From positions 62,001 through 126,000 of the forward strand of contig JAHBZH010000001.1 in assembly GCA_019635535.1 (NCBI GenBank): DNA of 64,000 bases. The letters run 5' to 3'. How positions within the stretch are numbered: the stretch's first letter is position 1; the number at the start of each line of letters is the position of its first letter. Shown piece by piece: positions 26,768 to 36,460 of this stretch. The stretch comes from Sphingomonas sp. GTDB taxonomy: Bacteria; Pseudomonadota; Alphaproteobacteria; Sphingomonadales; Sphingomonadaceae. Under the pieces are notes generated by a model. That model worked only from the letters and a program-made list of their open reading frames with translations, ran no database searches and had not been told where the DNA came from. The translations under genes were made by a program, and so were the position numbers.

Positions 26768-27276
26768 AATTTCAGCCGCATGACGATGTCCTCGTCGGCA
26801 TGGGTGCCGACCATGAAGTCGTAGCGCCCCACCGCCTCGAACCCATAGCGACCATAGAAGCGCCTGGCACGCGCATTGTCGATGAAGACGGAGAGATAGA
26901 GCTCGGCGGCGCCCTGCGCGCGCGCCCGATCCAGCACCCAGGCCATCAGCACCGGCGCGATGCCCTCACCGTGCCAGGGCTTCAGCACATAGAGCTGGCG
27001 CAACTCCGCGCTCGGCCCCTCCGGCTTGAACGGCAGCGAGGGCGGGCCGAGCTTGGCGAAGCCCGCCGCCTGCCCGTCCGCCTCGGCGATCCGGATCGCG
27101 TAACGCGGATCCTCAAGCTCGCGGCGCCAGGTCGCCTCGCTGTGATTTTCGAGGAAGGCGGCGAGATTCTCCGGCGTGTAGAGATGGCCGAACGTCTCGG
27201 TGAACGTACGAACGCCGAGCGCGGACATCAACGCCGCATCGTCGACCATGCCGTCGCGATAGGTGATGTGGGACAT
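26764..27276 (-). CDS. GNAT family N-acetyltransferase (first of a tandem pair)
   Basis: A 170-residue GNAT-fold acyltransferase with the acetyl-CoA loop QLYVLKPWHGEGIAPVLM (about residues 92-109) and the RRFYGRYGFEAVGRYDFMVG C-terminal segment typical of ElaA/RimI-like enzymes. It is the upstream member of a tandem pair with the gene at 26255-26767, both 170 residues long, and its ATGA stop/start overlap with it suggests coupled translation. The likely acceptor is a small molecule or protein amine; it cannot be assigned. Confidence 0.87.
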   Translation of the reverse strand: MSHITYRDGMVDDAALMSALGVRTFTETFGHLYTPENLAAFLENHSEATWRRELEDPRYAIRIAEADGQAAGFAKLGPPSLPFKPEGPSAELRQLYVLKPWHGEGIAPVLMAWVLDRARAQGAAELYLSVFIDNARARRFYGRYGFEAVGRYDFMVGTHADEDIVMRLKL

Positions 27277-27300
27277 TCCGGTGCGCCGCCTTTTCCATAA

Positions 27301-27386
27301 CCGTTCGGGCTGAGCCTGTCGAAGCCCTGCCCTTTCTTGCGCACTAAAGAGAAGAACAGGGCTTCGACAAGCTCAGCCCGAACGGG
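27301..27386. repeat. Interspersed inverted repeat with GTTCGGGCTGAGCCTGTCGA arms
   Basis: An 86-bp element with arms of about 30 nt: the left arm (27301-27330) and the right arm (27357-27386) are near-complements, both built on the GTTCGGGCTGAGC core, with an AGAGAAGAACAGG segment inside. A relative lies at 56396-56483. These cores are common in sphingomonad intergenic DNA. Read through in frame it encodes a Val-Arg-Ala-Glu-Leu-Val-Glu-Ala peptide, which is an artefact and not a gene. Confidence 0.85.
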
Positions 27387-27394
27387 ATTTTGGG

Positions 27395-28372
27395 TCACAA
27401 TCCCGCAGGCCGCGGCCAGTTCGACGCCAGTACCGCCATCGCCTTGAACAATCGCCCCATCTGTTCCGGCGCGGTGAGGCGCAACCGGGCGGCCTCGATC
27501 TCCTCGGTGCGCGACGGCACGGCGCGGGCCAAGGCGGCGGCGCGCAGCGCGATGCCCATCGCGTCGAGCCAGTCGCCCTGCCCCACCGGTCCCGCGATCC
27601 GCGCGCCGCTTTGTCGCGCGGCGGCACCCAGCGCATGGAAATCGACATGGGCGGTGAGATCGCGCGTGCCCGGCGCCATCCACGGATCGGCATATTCATG
27701 CCCCGCCACCGCCTGGAGCGTGTCGCCCCGGCCGGGCCGGTCATGACCGTAATCGACGATCAGCATCGCTCCACCCTGCGTGGCGAGCCGTTCGGCCAGC
27801 GCGCGCACGATATCCAGCGAGGCGGGCGAGATCTCGGTTTCGACCGCGCCGTCCCGGGCAAAAGCGTCATCCGCCAACGCGACCCGAAGCTCGCGTCCAT
27901 CGGCGGCGAACTGGCATATCGGCAGCGCATCGAAGAATTCGTTGGCGACGATCAGCAGCGGCCGGTCCGCCGGCAGGGTCGCGATATCGTCATGCCAGAG
28001 CGCACCGGGCACCCGCTCGGCCTGCGCGCCGCGCAGCAGCGGGCTCGTTTCGACGAAATGGACCGCAGGGGCGAGGCCCGCCGCCTTCATCGCCCGCAGC
28101 GCGTCGGCGGCGAGCGTGCCGCGACCCGGCCCCAATTCGACATAGGCGGCTTCGGCGGGCGCGCCGGCGCGGGTCCACAGGTCCGCCAGCCAGACGCCGA
28201 TCAGCTCGCCGAACATCTGGCTGATCTCCGGCGCGGTGGTGAAATCGCCCTTCACACCGAGCGGATCGCGGGTCGCGTAATAATGCGCGTTGGCCGCCGC
28301 CATGTAATCGGCGACGCTGATCGGCCCTTCGCGCGCAATCCGGGCCCTCAGCGCCGCGTCAGGCGCCGGCAT
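27395..28372 (-). CDS. MidA/NDUFAF7-family SAM-dependent methyltransferase
   Basis: A 325-residue class I methyltransferase of the COG1565/DUF185 family, the bacterial relatives of NDUFAF7, which methylates an arginine of a complex I subunit. The glycine-rich SAM loop [12 protein letters not shown] is near residue 80, with NEFFDALPI near 145. It overlaps the lgt stop by 14 nt, so the two are likely expressed together. The bacterial target is not known; a role in complex I assembly is inference from the mitochondrial relative. Confidence 0.85.
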   Translation of the reverse strand: MPAPDAALRARIAREGPISVADYMAAANAHYYATRDPLGVKGDFTTAPEISQMFGELIGVWLADLWTRAGAPAEAAYVELGPGRGTLAADALRAMKAAGLAPAVHFVETSPLLRGAQAERVPGALWHDDIATLPADRPLLIVANEFFDALPICQFAADGRELRVALADDAFARDGAVETEISPASLDIVRALAERLATQGGAMLIVDYGHDRPGRGDTLQAVAGHEYADPWMAPGTRDLTAHVDFHALGAAARQSGARIAGPVGQGDWLDAMGIALRAAALARAVPSRTEEIEAARLRLTAPEQMGRLFKAMAVLASNWPRPAGL

Positions 28373-29252
28373 CGGCCGGGACCGGCCGCACCCGGTCGGC
28401 GCGCCGGCCGGCGGTCAGCACCAGATAGAGGCCGCCCAGGATCATCGGCAGCGATAGCCATTGGCCCATGTGAAGCTGACTTCTCTCGGCGAAATCCACG
28501 AGATGCGCGTCCGGCAGGCGGACGAACTCAACGGCGAAGCGGCTGAGGCCGTAGACGAGCAGGAAGACGCCGACGAGCATCCCGGGCCGGTAGCGGGCGC
28601 GGGTCTTCCAGAACATGACCGCCAGAATCAGGAAAAGCAGGATGCCTTCCAGCGCCGCTTCGTAAAGCTGGCTGGGATGGCGGGGCGGACCGAGCACCAG
28701 CATGCCGTCCACGACTTCCGGAAAACGCACCGCCCAGGGCACGTTCGTCACGGAGCCCCACAATTCGGCATTCACGAAATTGGCGAGGCGGCCCAGGAAC
28801 AGGCCGGCGGGGATGCAGCAGGCGACATAATCGTGGATGCGCAGCCAATCGAGCCCCTGCCGCCACGCCATCCAGAAGATGCCGAGGCTGACGCCGATCA
28901 CGCCGCCGTGGAACGACATGCCGCCGTCCCAGAGTTGCAATATCTCGATCGGGTGATGAAGATAATGAAGCGGTTTGTAGAAGAGGACATAGCCCAGCCG
29001 GCCGCCCAGGATGACGCCGAGCGTCGCATAGAAGACCAGATCGTCGGCATGGCGACGCGCCATCGGCGCGGCGGGCTGGGCGATAAGCTTCAGCAGATAC
29101 CACCAGCCGAAGACGATGCCGGCCAGATAGGCCAGGCTGTACCAGCGGAGCTGGAACCAGCCGAGATCGAGCGCGATCGGGCTGAGGCCGAGATCGACAT
29201 AGCTGATCGCCCCGCCATGTGCTGTCATTTGTGTAAATAGGGCGTCGATCAA
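28359..29252 (-). CDS. lgt: Prolipoprotein diacylglyceryl transferase Lgt
   Basis: A membrane enzyme that adds diacylglycerol from phosphatidylglycerol to the lipobox Cys of prolipoproteins, the first step of lipoprotein maturation. The signature [13 protein letters not shown] and the upstream HGGVIGV segment are present, with seven hydrophobic helices. The start is uncertain: TTG at 29250-29252, preceded 2 nt away on its strand by AGGGGGAAG (29253-29262), gives 297 residues; the ATG at 29226-29228 gives 289 but has no ribosome site. Lnt, the last enzyme of the same pathway, lies at 51734-53212. Confidence 0.93.
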   Translation of the reverse strand: MIDALFTQMTAHGGAISYVDLGLSPIALDLGWFQLRWYSLAYLAGIVFGWWYLLKLIAQPAAPMARRHADDLVFYATLGVILGGRLGYVLFYKPLHYLHHPIEILQLWDGGMSFHGGVIGVSLGIFWMAWRQGLDWLRIHDYVACCIPAGLFLGRLANFVNAELWGSVTNVPWAVRFPEVVDGMLVLGPPRHPSQLYEAALEGILLFLILAVMFWKTRARYRPGMLVGVFLLVYGLSRFAVEFVRLPDAHLVDFAERSQLHMGQWLSLPMILGGLYLVLTAGRRADRVRPVPADAGA

Positions 29253-29316
29253 GGCTTCCCCCTTCGGGCTTGCGCCTTCATAGTGGGGGCACAAGAAAAG
29301 GCAAAGAGGAGCGAGG

Positions 29317-30984
<1,668 letters not shown>

Positions 30985-31036
30985 TCGCGCAACCGATGGC
31001 CCGGCCGATCATTATAGCCGCGTAAGGAGAAGATCG

Positions 31037-31396
31037 ATGCGCGCATCATTGATTCCGCTCGCGGCGCTGGCGCTCGCGGCCTGCCAGGGACAGGCTCCGG
31101 AGCCACATAACGAGGCCGCCGGGACCGCCGAAGCCACCGCGACGCAGAACCAGATCGAGGCGATGCCGGAAGGCCAGCGCAATGCGGTCTTCATCCGGGC
31201 CCTGCTCGATGCCCGGCAGGATTGCCAGCATGTCGATCAGTCCGTCCGGGCCGGCGATCATGAAGGCTTCCCGCTCTGGTCGGTACGCTGCGATAACGGG
31301 CGGGCCTATACGATCGCGATCGGCAATGGCGGCGAGGCGCAGATCATCGACAATCCGGTGGCCCAGCCCGGCACTGCTCCGGATTCTGGCCAATGA
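31037..31396 (+). CDS. Small predicted lipoprotein A of a tandem pair
   Basis: A 119-residue predicted lipoprotein. The signal peptide ends in LAAC, making Cys16 the lipidated residue. The mature domain shares with the next gene the pattern of a FIRALLDA or IMRAIRDS helix, a DCQHVDQS or RCTRVEAT cysteine strand, then a WSVRCDNGRAYTIAIG or WVALCDDGRHWAVFIA strand, so the two are paralogues. AAGGAG at 31024-31029 lies 7 nt before the ATG at 31037. No known domain is recognised. The stop overlaps the next ATG by 4 nt. Confidence 0.8.
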   Translation: MRASLIPLAALALAACQGQAPEPHNEAAGTAEATATQNQIEAMPEGQRNAVFIRALLDARQDCQHVDQSVRAGDHEGFPLWSVRCDNGRAYTIAIGNGGEAQIIDNPVAQPGTAPDSGQ

Positions 31397-31800
31397 GAGC
31401 AGCTCTCGCGCTGGCATTCGGATGCGCCGCGCTGGCGCTCGCCGGCTGCGAGGACGGCCGGCCAGTCGAGAACCGTACGCAGATCAAGGTCGAAAATCCG
31501 CACCACGACCGGCTCGCCGCCTTGTCCGCTCCGATGCAGCGGCTCGGCATCATGCGCGCCATCCGCGACAGCGGCAGGCGCTGCACGCGGGTCGAGGCGA
31601 CGGCGCACCAGGAGACCTATCGCGGCATGGAGATGTGGGTGGCGCTGTGCGACGACGGCCGCCACTGGGCCGTCTTCATCGCCCCCAACGGCGACATCCA
31701 GACGCGCAATTGCGACGAGCACGCCCAGCTCGACCTGCCCCAATGCCGCCCGGTGGCGCCGGCCGTGCCGGAATCGGACGGAAATGGCGTGACCTTCTAA
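31393..31800 (+). CDS. Small predicted lipoprotein B of a tandem pair
   Basis: A 135-residue predicted lipoprotein with a signal peptide ending in LAGC (Cys19 by the ATG at 31393). Two conserved cysteines in the mature part, at the CTRVEAT and ALCDDG strands, match those of the upstream paralogue, so an intramolecular disulfide is likely. A further pair of Cys in the C-terminal tail (NCDEHAQLDLPQC) is unique to this copy. It starts inside the ATGA overlap with gene A and is 4 nt from the convergent YdeI-like gene. Function unknown. Confidence 0.78.
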   Translation: MRAALALAFGCAALALAGCEDGRPVENRTQIKVENPHHDRLAALSAPMQRLGIMRAIRDSGRRCTRVEATAHQETYRGMEMWVALCDDGRHWAVFIAPNGDIQTRNCDEHAQLDLPQCRPVAPAVPESDGNGVTF

Positions 31801-31804
31801 CCGC

Positions 31805-32398
31805 TCAGCAATTCTCGTATTTCCAGTTCCGCCGCTTGCCTTCCGCCAGCCATTCCACCGTCTGGGCCAGGCGCTTCGCGCGCGTCTCGTCGCGCTTCGC
31901 CTCGGTGACCCATTCGACATATTCGCGTTGACAGCTCGGCGGGAAGGCGTCGAACGTCGCCTTGGCGGCGGGGTCCGCGTCGATCCCGGCGCGCAGGTCT
32001 TGCGGCACGGTCAAGGGCGGCTTCTTCGCCGTCGCGCGCGGCGGCTTCGCGCCCGTTTCGATCAGCGCCATCGACTGGCGGGTGAGATCGATCAGGGTCG
32101 CGCGCGATGGCAGGTCGTCGATGCTCGTCAGCCGGCCGAACTGGCCCATCGCCGAACGGTTCTTCTCGTCCTGGCCCAGCATCGCGTCGTTCCAGTAGCC
32201 GAAGGTCGCATGCGCCTTGAACGCGGCCATGCCCGCCAGGATCTTCCCGCGCCACATGAAGCTCGGCATGCTCCACTTCAGCGTCTCCTCGGCCTCCGGA
32301 CAGGCCTCGTGGATCATGGCGCGCAGATGCTCCAGGATCGGCCGGGCGAAATCCGCGCGCGCGGCGATATAGGCGTCGATTCTGGGATCGGTCTTCAT
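31805..32398 (-). CDS. YdeI/OmpD-associated family protein with DUF1801-like domain
   Basis: A 197-residue protein. The N-terminal part (about residues 20-120) is DUF1801-like, with a KWSMPSFMWRGKILAGMAAFK strand pattern; the C-terminal part carries the bacteriocin-protection YdeI/OmpD-associated motif (VPQDLRAGIDADPAAKATFDAFPPSCQREYVEWV region, residues about 130-165). Members are small cytosolic proteins of unclear role, sometimes linked to polymyxin or bacteriocin tolerance. The start is the ATG at 32396-32398. Convergent with lipoprotein gene B. Confidence 0.8.
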   Translation of the reverse strand: MKTDPRIDAYIAARADFARPILEHLRAMIHEACPEAEETLKWSMPSFMWRGKILAGMAAFKAHATFGYWNDAMLGQDEKNRSAMGQFGRLTSIDDLPSRATLIDLTRQSMALIETGAKPPRATAKKPPLTVPQDLRAGIDADPAAKATFDAFPPSCQREYVEWVTEAKRDETRAKRLAQTVEWLAEGKRRNWKYENC

Positions 32399-32429
32399 GG
32401 CCGTTTCATCCTCCGGCCCCGGCAAGGCG

Positions 32430-33344
32430 TCAAGCGATCTCCGCGGCGGCGATCCGGGCGCGGTGCGCGGCGCGCAGCCCGTCGAAGGTGAACAGGGCCA
32501 GCGCCGTCCAGATCGCGCCGAAGCAGATCGCATGGGCGCGGGTCAGCGGCTCACCGAAGGCCAGCACCGCGAGCAGGAATTGCAGCGACGGCGCGAGATA
32601 CTGGAGGAAGCCCAATGTGGAGTAAGGCAGCCGGCGCGCGGCGGCGGTGAACAGCAGCAACGGCACCGCCGTGACCGCGCCGCCCAAAGCGAGGAGGAGC
32701 GCGGTGGTCGGGCCGGCGGCAAGGAAGCTGCCCGTCCCGGCCTGCTGGAGCCACAGCACCCAGCCGAGCGCGAGCGGGGCGAGGATCACGGTTTCGATCG
32801 ACAGACCCTCCAGCGCCTCGACCGGCGCGATCTTGCGGAGGAAGCCGTAGCTGGCGAAGCTGACCGCCAGCACCAGGCTGATCCACAGCCCCGATCCCGC
32901 CCCGGCGGCGAGCGCCACCACACCCGCTCCCGCGATCAGAGTCGCCGCGACCTGAAGCCGGCTCAGCCGCTCCTTCAGGATGACGACGCCGAGCAGGATG
33001 TTGACCAGCGGATTGAGATAATAGCCGAGGCTGCCCTCCAGCACATGGCCGCTGACCACGGCATAGATGTAGACCAGCCAGTTGACCGCGATCAGCACCG
33101 AGGTGACGGCGAGCAGCAGCATCGCCCGGCGATTGGCGAGCGCGGCGCGCACCGCCGGCCAGCGCCGCCACAGGGCGATCAGCGCGCCTAGGAAGACCAG
33201 CGACCAGAGGATGCGGTGCGCGACGATCTCGACCGGGCCGACATGGGTCAGCGCCTTGAAATAAAGGGGCATCACGCCCCACAGCAGATAGGCGCCCACG
33301 CCGAACATCAGCCCGGCGCGCCGCTGGCGTTGACCTTCATCCAT
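32430..33344 (-). CDS. rarD: RarD-like EamA-family transporter
   Basis: A 304-residue, roughly ten-helix drug/metabolite transporter superfamily protein matching RarD: the early GVMPLYFKAL segment, HRILWSLVFL, the NWLVYIYAVVSGHVLEGSLGYYLNPL stretch and the C-terminal LQYLAPSLQFLLAV are signature regions. RarD proteins are EamA permeases, originally linked to chloramphenicol resistance, with unknown natural substrate. Full length, ATG at 33342-33344. Divergent from the lipoprotein gene at 33437 with 92 nt between them. Confidence 0.9.
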   Translation of the reverse strand: MDEGQRQRRAGLMFGVGAYLLWGVMPLYFKALTHVGPVEIVAHRILWSLVFLGALIALWRRWPAVRAALANRRAMLLLAVTSVLIAVNWLVYIYAVVSGHVLEGSLGYYLNPLVNILLGVVILKERLSRLQVAATLIAGAGVVALAAGAGSGLWISLVLAVSFASYGFLRKIAPVEALEGLSIETVILAPLALGWVLWLQQAGTGSFLAAGPTTALLLALGGAVTAVPLLLFTAAARRLPYSTLGFLQYLAPSLQFLLAVLAFGEPLTRAHAICFGAIWTALALFTFDGLRAAHRARIAAAEIA

Positions 33345-33436
33345 GGCGCGCGCCTAGAGGAGCCGGGACGGCGCGGCAAGCGGCGCATTGTGTTATCTGT
33401 ATAATACAGCTAAAACAGCCTGAAAGGAGAGCTTCG

Positions 33437-33952
33437 ATGACCAAGGCCAGACTGATTCCGGCGATCGCCGCCGTCGCCTTGCTTGGCGCTTGCGAGGCGC
33501 GTTTCGGCAACGATGCCGCCCCGGTCGCCGAGAATGCGACGGCGGCAGGCCGCGCCGAACCGGGTCGCCTCACGATCGAGGCGCCGGGCTTCAATCTCCA
33601 GCTCGACATCCCGGAGTCGATCCTGAACCGCGCCGACATGGACGGCGACAATGCCCTGATCTACCCGGATTCGACGTTCGGCGGCATCCACGTCCAGGGC
33701 AATCGGCCGGAAAGCGACACTGACGAGGTCGAGCTGCGCTTCTCGACCGGCGACGAGATCGGCCGGGTCGCGGCCTGGTATCGCGATCCGGCGCGGCGCG
33801 GCTCCTTCACCATCGCCACCGACGCGGCCGAGGGCGCGGGCTTCGTGATCGCCGGCACCGGGCGGCGCGACGGCGAGCGGTTCACGCTGCGCATCGCCCC
33901 GCGCCAGGGCGGCGGCACCGAGGCCCGGCTGTTGTTGAGCGACACGAACTGA
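33437..33952 (+). CDS. Predicted lipoprotein related to the one at 34435
   Basis: A 171-residue predicted lipoprotein; the signal peptide ends in LGAC (Cys19). The C-terminal half has the pattern IYPDSTF, a FSTGDEIGRVAAWYRDPARRG helix and a GERFTLRIAP strand, which parallels the C-terminal half of the lipoprotein at 34435-35043 (LYPGARL, FRTGDRYERVIAYYRAAVTRAG, AYYLIVTP). The two look like diverged copies of one domain, possibly a ligand-binding fold. AAGGAG at 33423-33428 supports the ATG at 33437. Function unknown. Confidence 0.72.
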   Translation: MTKARLIPAIAAVALLGACEARFGNDAAPVAENATAAGRAEPGRLTIEAPGFNLQLDIPESILNRADMDGDNALIYPDSTFGGIHVQGNRPESDTDEVELRFSTGDEIGRVAAWYRDPARRGSFTIATDAAEGAGFVIAGTGRRDGERFTLRIAPRQGGGTEARLLLSDTN

Positions 33953-33954
33953 TA

Positions 33955-33974
33955 GCCCTCCCGGCCGGGAGGGC
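33955..33974. promoter_or_regulatory. Perfect 20-nt palindrome covering the ribosome site of the next gene
   Basis: gccctcccggccgggagggc is its own reverse complement. It begins 2 nt after the stop of the upstream lipoprotein gene and its 3' arm (gggagggc) is the only ribosome-site candidate for the GTG start at 33980. In mRNA it could fold and hide that site, or act as an intrinsic stop without a U tract. Both are inferences. Confidence 0.5.
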
Positions 33975-33979
33975 ATGTC

Positions 33980-34366
33980 GTGAGTCTGTTCGCCGATCCG
34001 AAGGAAGTACACGCTCATCTCGTCGCCGCGGCGAGGGCCGGGACGGCCTTGTCCTATGGCGAGCTGCTCGAGCATCTCGGCTACCGCTTCACCCGGCCCA
34101 AGATGCGCGCCTTGTGCGCCATGCTGGGCGAGATCGACCGGGACGCCGAGGCGCGCGGTGAGCCTGAGCTCGCGGTGCTGGTGGTGCGTGCCAGCGACGG
34201 AATACCCGGCCAAGGCTGGTGGGTTAGCGGCGGGGCGCGGTCGCGCGGCTATGGAGGGCCGTGGGAAGGCCCGGAAGCCGTGCATTTCATCCGCTCCGTG
34301 CAGGCCGAAACCTTCGCCTGGTGGCAGTCCCAAGACGGGACAGAGGGGCAAAGCGCCCCGGATTAA
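33980..34366 (+). CDS. Uncharacterised 128-residue protein
   Basis: A 128-residue soluble protein of unrecognised family with a GTG start. The first half (ALSYGELLEHLGYRFTRPKM, about residues 23-42) resembles a small winged-helix-like helical unit, followed by a strand-rich section with AVLVVRASDGIPGQGWW and an aromatic tail (FIRSVQAETFAWWQ). There is no signal peptide. It sits between two related lipoproteins on the same strand and is preceded by a palindrome that overlaps its ribosome site. No function can be assigned. Confidence 0.6.
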   Translation: MSLFADPKEVHAHLVAAARAGTALSYGELLEHLGYRFTRPKMRALCAMLGEIDRDAEARGEPELAVLVVRASDGIPGQGWWVSGGARSRGYGGPWEGPEAVHFIRSVQAETFAWWQSQDGTEGQSAPD

Positions 34367-34434
34367 CCATTTCATCTCACCCATAAGGGCGCGGAATCGG
34401 GCATAGCGGCGCGGACCCCGAAAGGACTCCGCGC

Positions 34435-35043
34435 ATGCCGACCCGTCTCGCTTCCGCTCTTCGCGCCGCCCCGCTTGCCGGGCTGATGCTGCTCGCCGCC
34501 TGCTCCGGGCGGAACGAGGTGGCCGAGCTCGACAACGAATTGCTCGCCAATGGCGCGGACCCGGCGCTGACCAGCGCGCTGGAGGATCAGATCCTGGTCG
34601 ATCCCAACCTGGTCCAGCAGGCCAATCCGAACAGCGCCCGCCGGCCCGAGACGCCGGTCCAGGCGCAATATCCCGCCGGCAGCGCCCAGAACGCCGCCGC
34701 GCGGATCGGCGCGGACCTGCAATATGGGCCGGAATGGGCGCAGCGCCTGCCGGCCGAGTTCACCCTGTATCCCGGCGCGCGGCTGACCGAGGCGGCGGGC
34801 AGCAACCGCGACGAGCGCCGGCTGCGTGTGGTCACCTTCCGCACGGGGGACCGCTACGAGCGGGTGATCGCCTATTACCGCGCCGCCGTGACCCGCGCCG
34901 GCTACAATGCCGAACAGCAAAGGCGCGGCGCCGATCATGTGCTGGGCGGCGTCAACGAGCAGAATGACGGCGCCTATTACCTGATCGTCACGCCGACCGA
35001 TGCCGGCTCGGACGTCGCGCTGATCGTCAATAACGGGCGATAG
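34435..35043 (+). CDS. Predicted lipoprotein (diverged copy of 33437 gene)
   Basis: A 202-residue predicted lipoprotein with a signal peptide ending LLAAC (Cys23). A linker with repeated Asn/Leu/Gln follows to about residue 100, then a C-terminal domain beginning at LYPGARLTE with the TFRTGDRYERVIAYYRAAVTRAG helix and the closing YYLIVTPTDAGSDVALIV strands, matching the C-terminal domain of the lipoprotein at 33437-33952. AAAGGA 9 nt before the ATG is a reasonable ribosome site. Function unknown. The next 559 nt contain no gene. Confidence 0.75.
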   Translation: MPTRLASALRAAPLAGLMLLAACSGRNEVAELDNELLANGADPALTSALEDQILVDPNLVQQANPNSARRPETPVQAQYPAGSAQNAAARIGADLQYGPEWAQRLPAEFTLYPGARLTEAAGSNRDERRLRVVTFRTGDRYERVIAYYRAAVTRAGYNAEQQRRGADHVLGGVNEQNDGAYYLIVTPTDAGSDVALIVNNGR

Positions 35044-35602
35044 CGGGCGACCCAAAAGTTAGGGAAAAGTTAGCCCAAGGAATTGTCCAGGCGGACGCGA
35101 ATGTTCACGAATGTTCGCACTGGCCTGGCAGTTTTTCAGGCGCGCGATGCGGGTGCCGAAATCATCAAAGGCAAATGTGCGCGCGGAGGCGCGGAGGCGC
35201 TGGCGACGTGAAAGCCGTCCTGAGCCGAAGCCGCTCGACGCCCCAACCGGCACGAGTGGCACAATCGGCACGACTGGCACGAATGTCACATGGAATCGCA
35301 GGGGATCCTTGTCCCCGATGCGCCGCTGCCGGGGCGCGCCGGTATGCTCCGATTCGAGGATCGGGAGCGGATCGAGCAAACGATGCAAAGAGCCGTGCCC
35401 GGGGCCGAACCCCGAGTCGCGGCGCAGCATGACAGATTGCGGGCGTGTAGGAAAATGGGCATCAGCCACGCTGGGCTTTGGGGGGTAAGTAATTCGAGGC
35501 TTAAGCAACCTGTCGCCGCAGTCCGTCTCGCCTCTGTCGTTTCGCGAGAGGTTGCCATTGGCACGATGTAATGGCACCTTTCTCGATCGGGGCCGGGGAT
35601 AG
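35044..35602. other. 559-nt intergenic mosaic of short direct repeats upstream of the Thoeris-like pair
   Basis: No credible gene. It holds two aaaagttag copies (35054-35073), two cgaatgttc copies in tandem (35098-35116), a GC-rich gcgcggagg repeat near 35178, and a 9-bp tandem array (35248-35292). The open frames on the minus strand here have no ribosome site and their peptides resemble repeat read-through. The 3' end (about 35540-35600) must carry the promoter of the macro-domain gene, but I cannot place it with certainty. Confidence 0.55.
35248..35292. repeat. Degenerate 9-bp tandem repeat
   Basis: Five units of 9 bp: cggcacgag, tggcacaat, cggcacgac, tggcacgaa, tgtcacatg. Four share GGCAC at positions 2-6, the fifth is decayed to GTCAC. 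It is too short and contiguous for a CRISPR array and has no spacers. Confidence 0.7.
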
Positions 35603-36460
35603 ATGCTAAACGTATTAAAGTCGCTGAACGCAGGCGTCCGCCGCCGGTGGATGCCTGGCCTGCGCGCCGTACTCGGATCCCTTGGCGCTATCTGGCTACT
35701 AACTGAGATCGCCGACTTTCTATTCGAAGGCGCACAAGACTGGTTCAGGGCCCAAACCGCACTCTATATCGGGTCGATTTCCACCGTTGCTCTTCTGACA
35801 TTCCTAGTCCGCGTGTATGAGCCTCGCTCGGTCCAGTTCGCTATCCCCACAACGAACACTCACCTGAACATCAAGTATGGCAATTTGTTTGATGAGCAGG
35901 CCGACCTGATTGTCGCAGTGAATGAGTTCTTTGATGGGGATATCGGTCAAGTTGTCTCGCCGGATTCCGTGCATGGACAATTCATAGCTCGATACTTTCA
36001 ATCCCATGCCCCAACCTTTAGAGCGGTCGTGGACCCCTTGCTGGCCCTGCACCTCGGCGAGGATGTAACGCGCCCCAATCTGCCAGCCACGAAGTACCCG
36101 ATAGGGACGACGCTGATGGTTCCGATCGGTGCTCAACATGCCTTTGTGGTGGCTCTCGCCACTACAGATATCCAGACGCACCGTGCATCCACCACGGTCG
36201 CCAATTTCTGGTTGGCGGTGACAAACGCGCTGGAAAGCGTCTATCACCTCAACAATGGTCGTCCCCTCGCGCTTCCCCTGATTGGCAATGGACGATCCAG
36301 CTTGAATCTGGAGCCCCAGCATCTCTTGCGGCTCCTTGTGCTGGCCATCATAGATACTGCAAGGAAGATGCAACTGCCTGAAAAGATTACGATAACACTG
36401 CCGGAAGCCTGCTTTGATAAGCTCGATCTTCGGGAGATCGCGGGTACTTGGAGAAAGTGA
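35603..36460 (+). CDS. thsA: Membrane-anchored macro-domain protein, candidate type II Thoeris effector ThsA
   Basis: A 285-residue protein with two predicted transmembrane helices at about residues 18-41 and 52-71, then a cytosolic macro-like domain (about 88-275) of the DUF6430 kind. Visible landmarks are GNLF at 93-96, the VNEFFD motif at 106-111, DSVHGQFI at 121-128 and PLIGNGRSSL at 225-234, where macro domains bind ADP-ribose. In type II Thoeris such a TM-macro protein is the membrane effector opened by a TIR-made signal. It starts at the ATG at 35603 and its TGA is shared with the ATG of the downstream TIR gene. Codon use is less GC-rich than the neighbouring genes. Function is inferred from architecture and partner. 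Confidence 0.8.
   Translation: MLNVLKSLNAGVRRRWMPGLRAVLGSLGAIWLLTEIADFLFEGAQDWFRAQTALYIGSISTVALLTFLVRVYEPRSVQFAIPTTNTHLNIKYGNLFDEQADLIVAVNEFFDGDIGQVVSPDSVHGQFIARYFQSHAPTFRAVVDPLLALHLGEDVTRPNLPATKYPIGTTLMVPIGAQHAFVVALATTDIQTHRASTTVANFWLAVTNALESVYHLNNGRPLALPLIGNGRSSLNLEPQHLLRLLVLAIIDTARKMQLPEKITITLPEACFDKLDLREIAGTWRK

Noticed and set aside
27228-27683. Open frame encoding a VRAELVEAL-type peptide
   Set aside because: The peptide is translation of the interspersed inverted repeat at 27301-27386 joined to antisense of the MidA-like gene.
35248-35292. Possible CRISPR array
   Set aside because: Units are 9 bp, contiguous and without spacers, and no cas genes are present.
35059-35577. Minus-strand open frame across the repeat mosaic
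   Set aside because: No ribosome site or family support, and its sequence includes read-through of the 9-bp tandem units as VPVVPIVPLVPV.
36448-36459. TTG start for the TIR gene at 36448
   Set aside because: The ATG at 36460 has a GGAG site 6 nt upstream and forms the TGATG overlap with the macro gene; TTG has neither.
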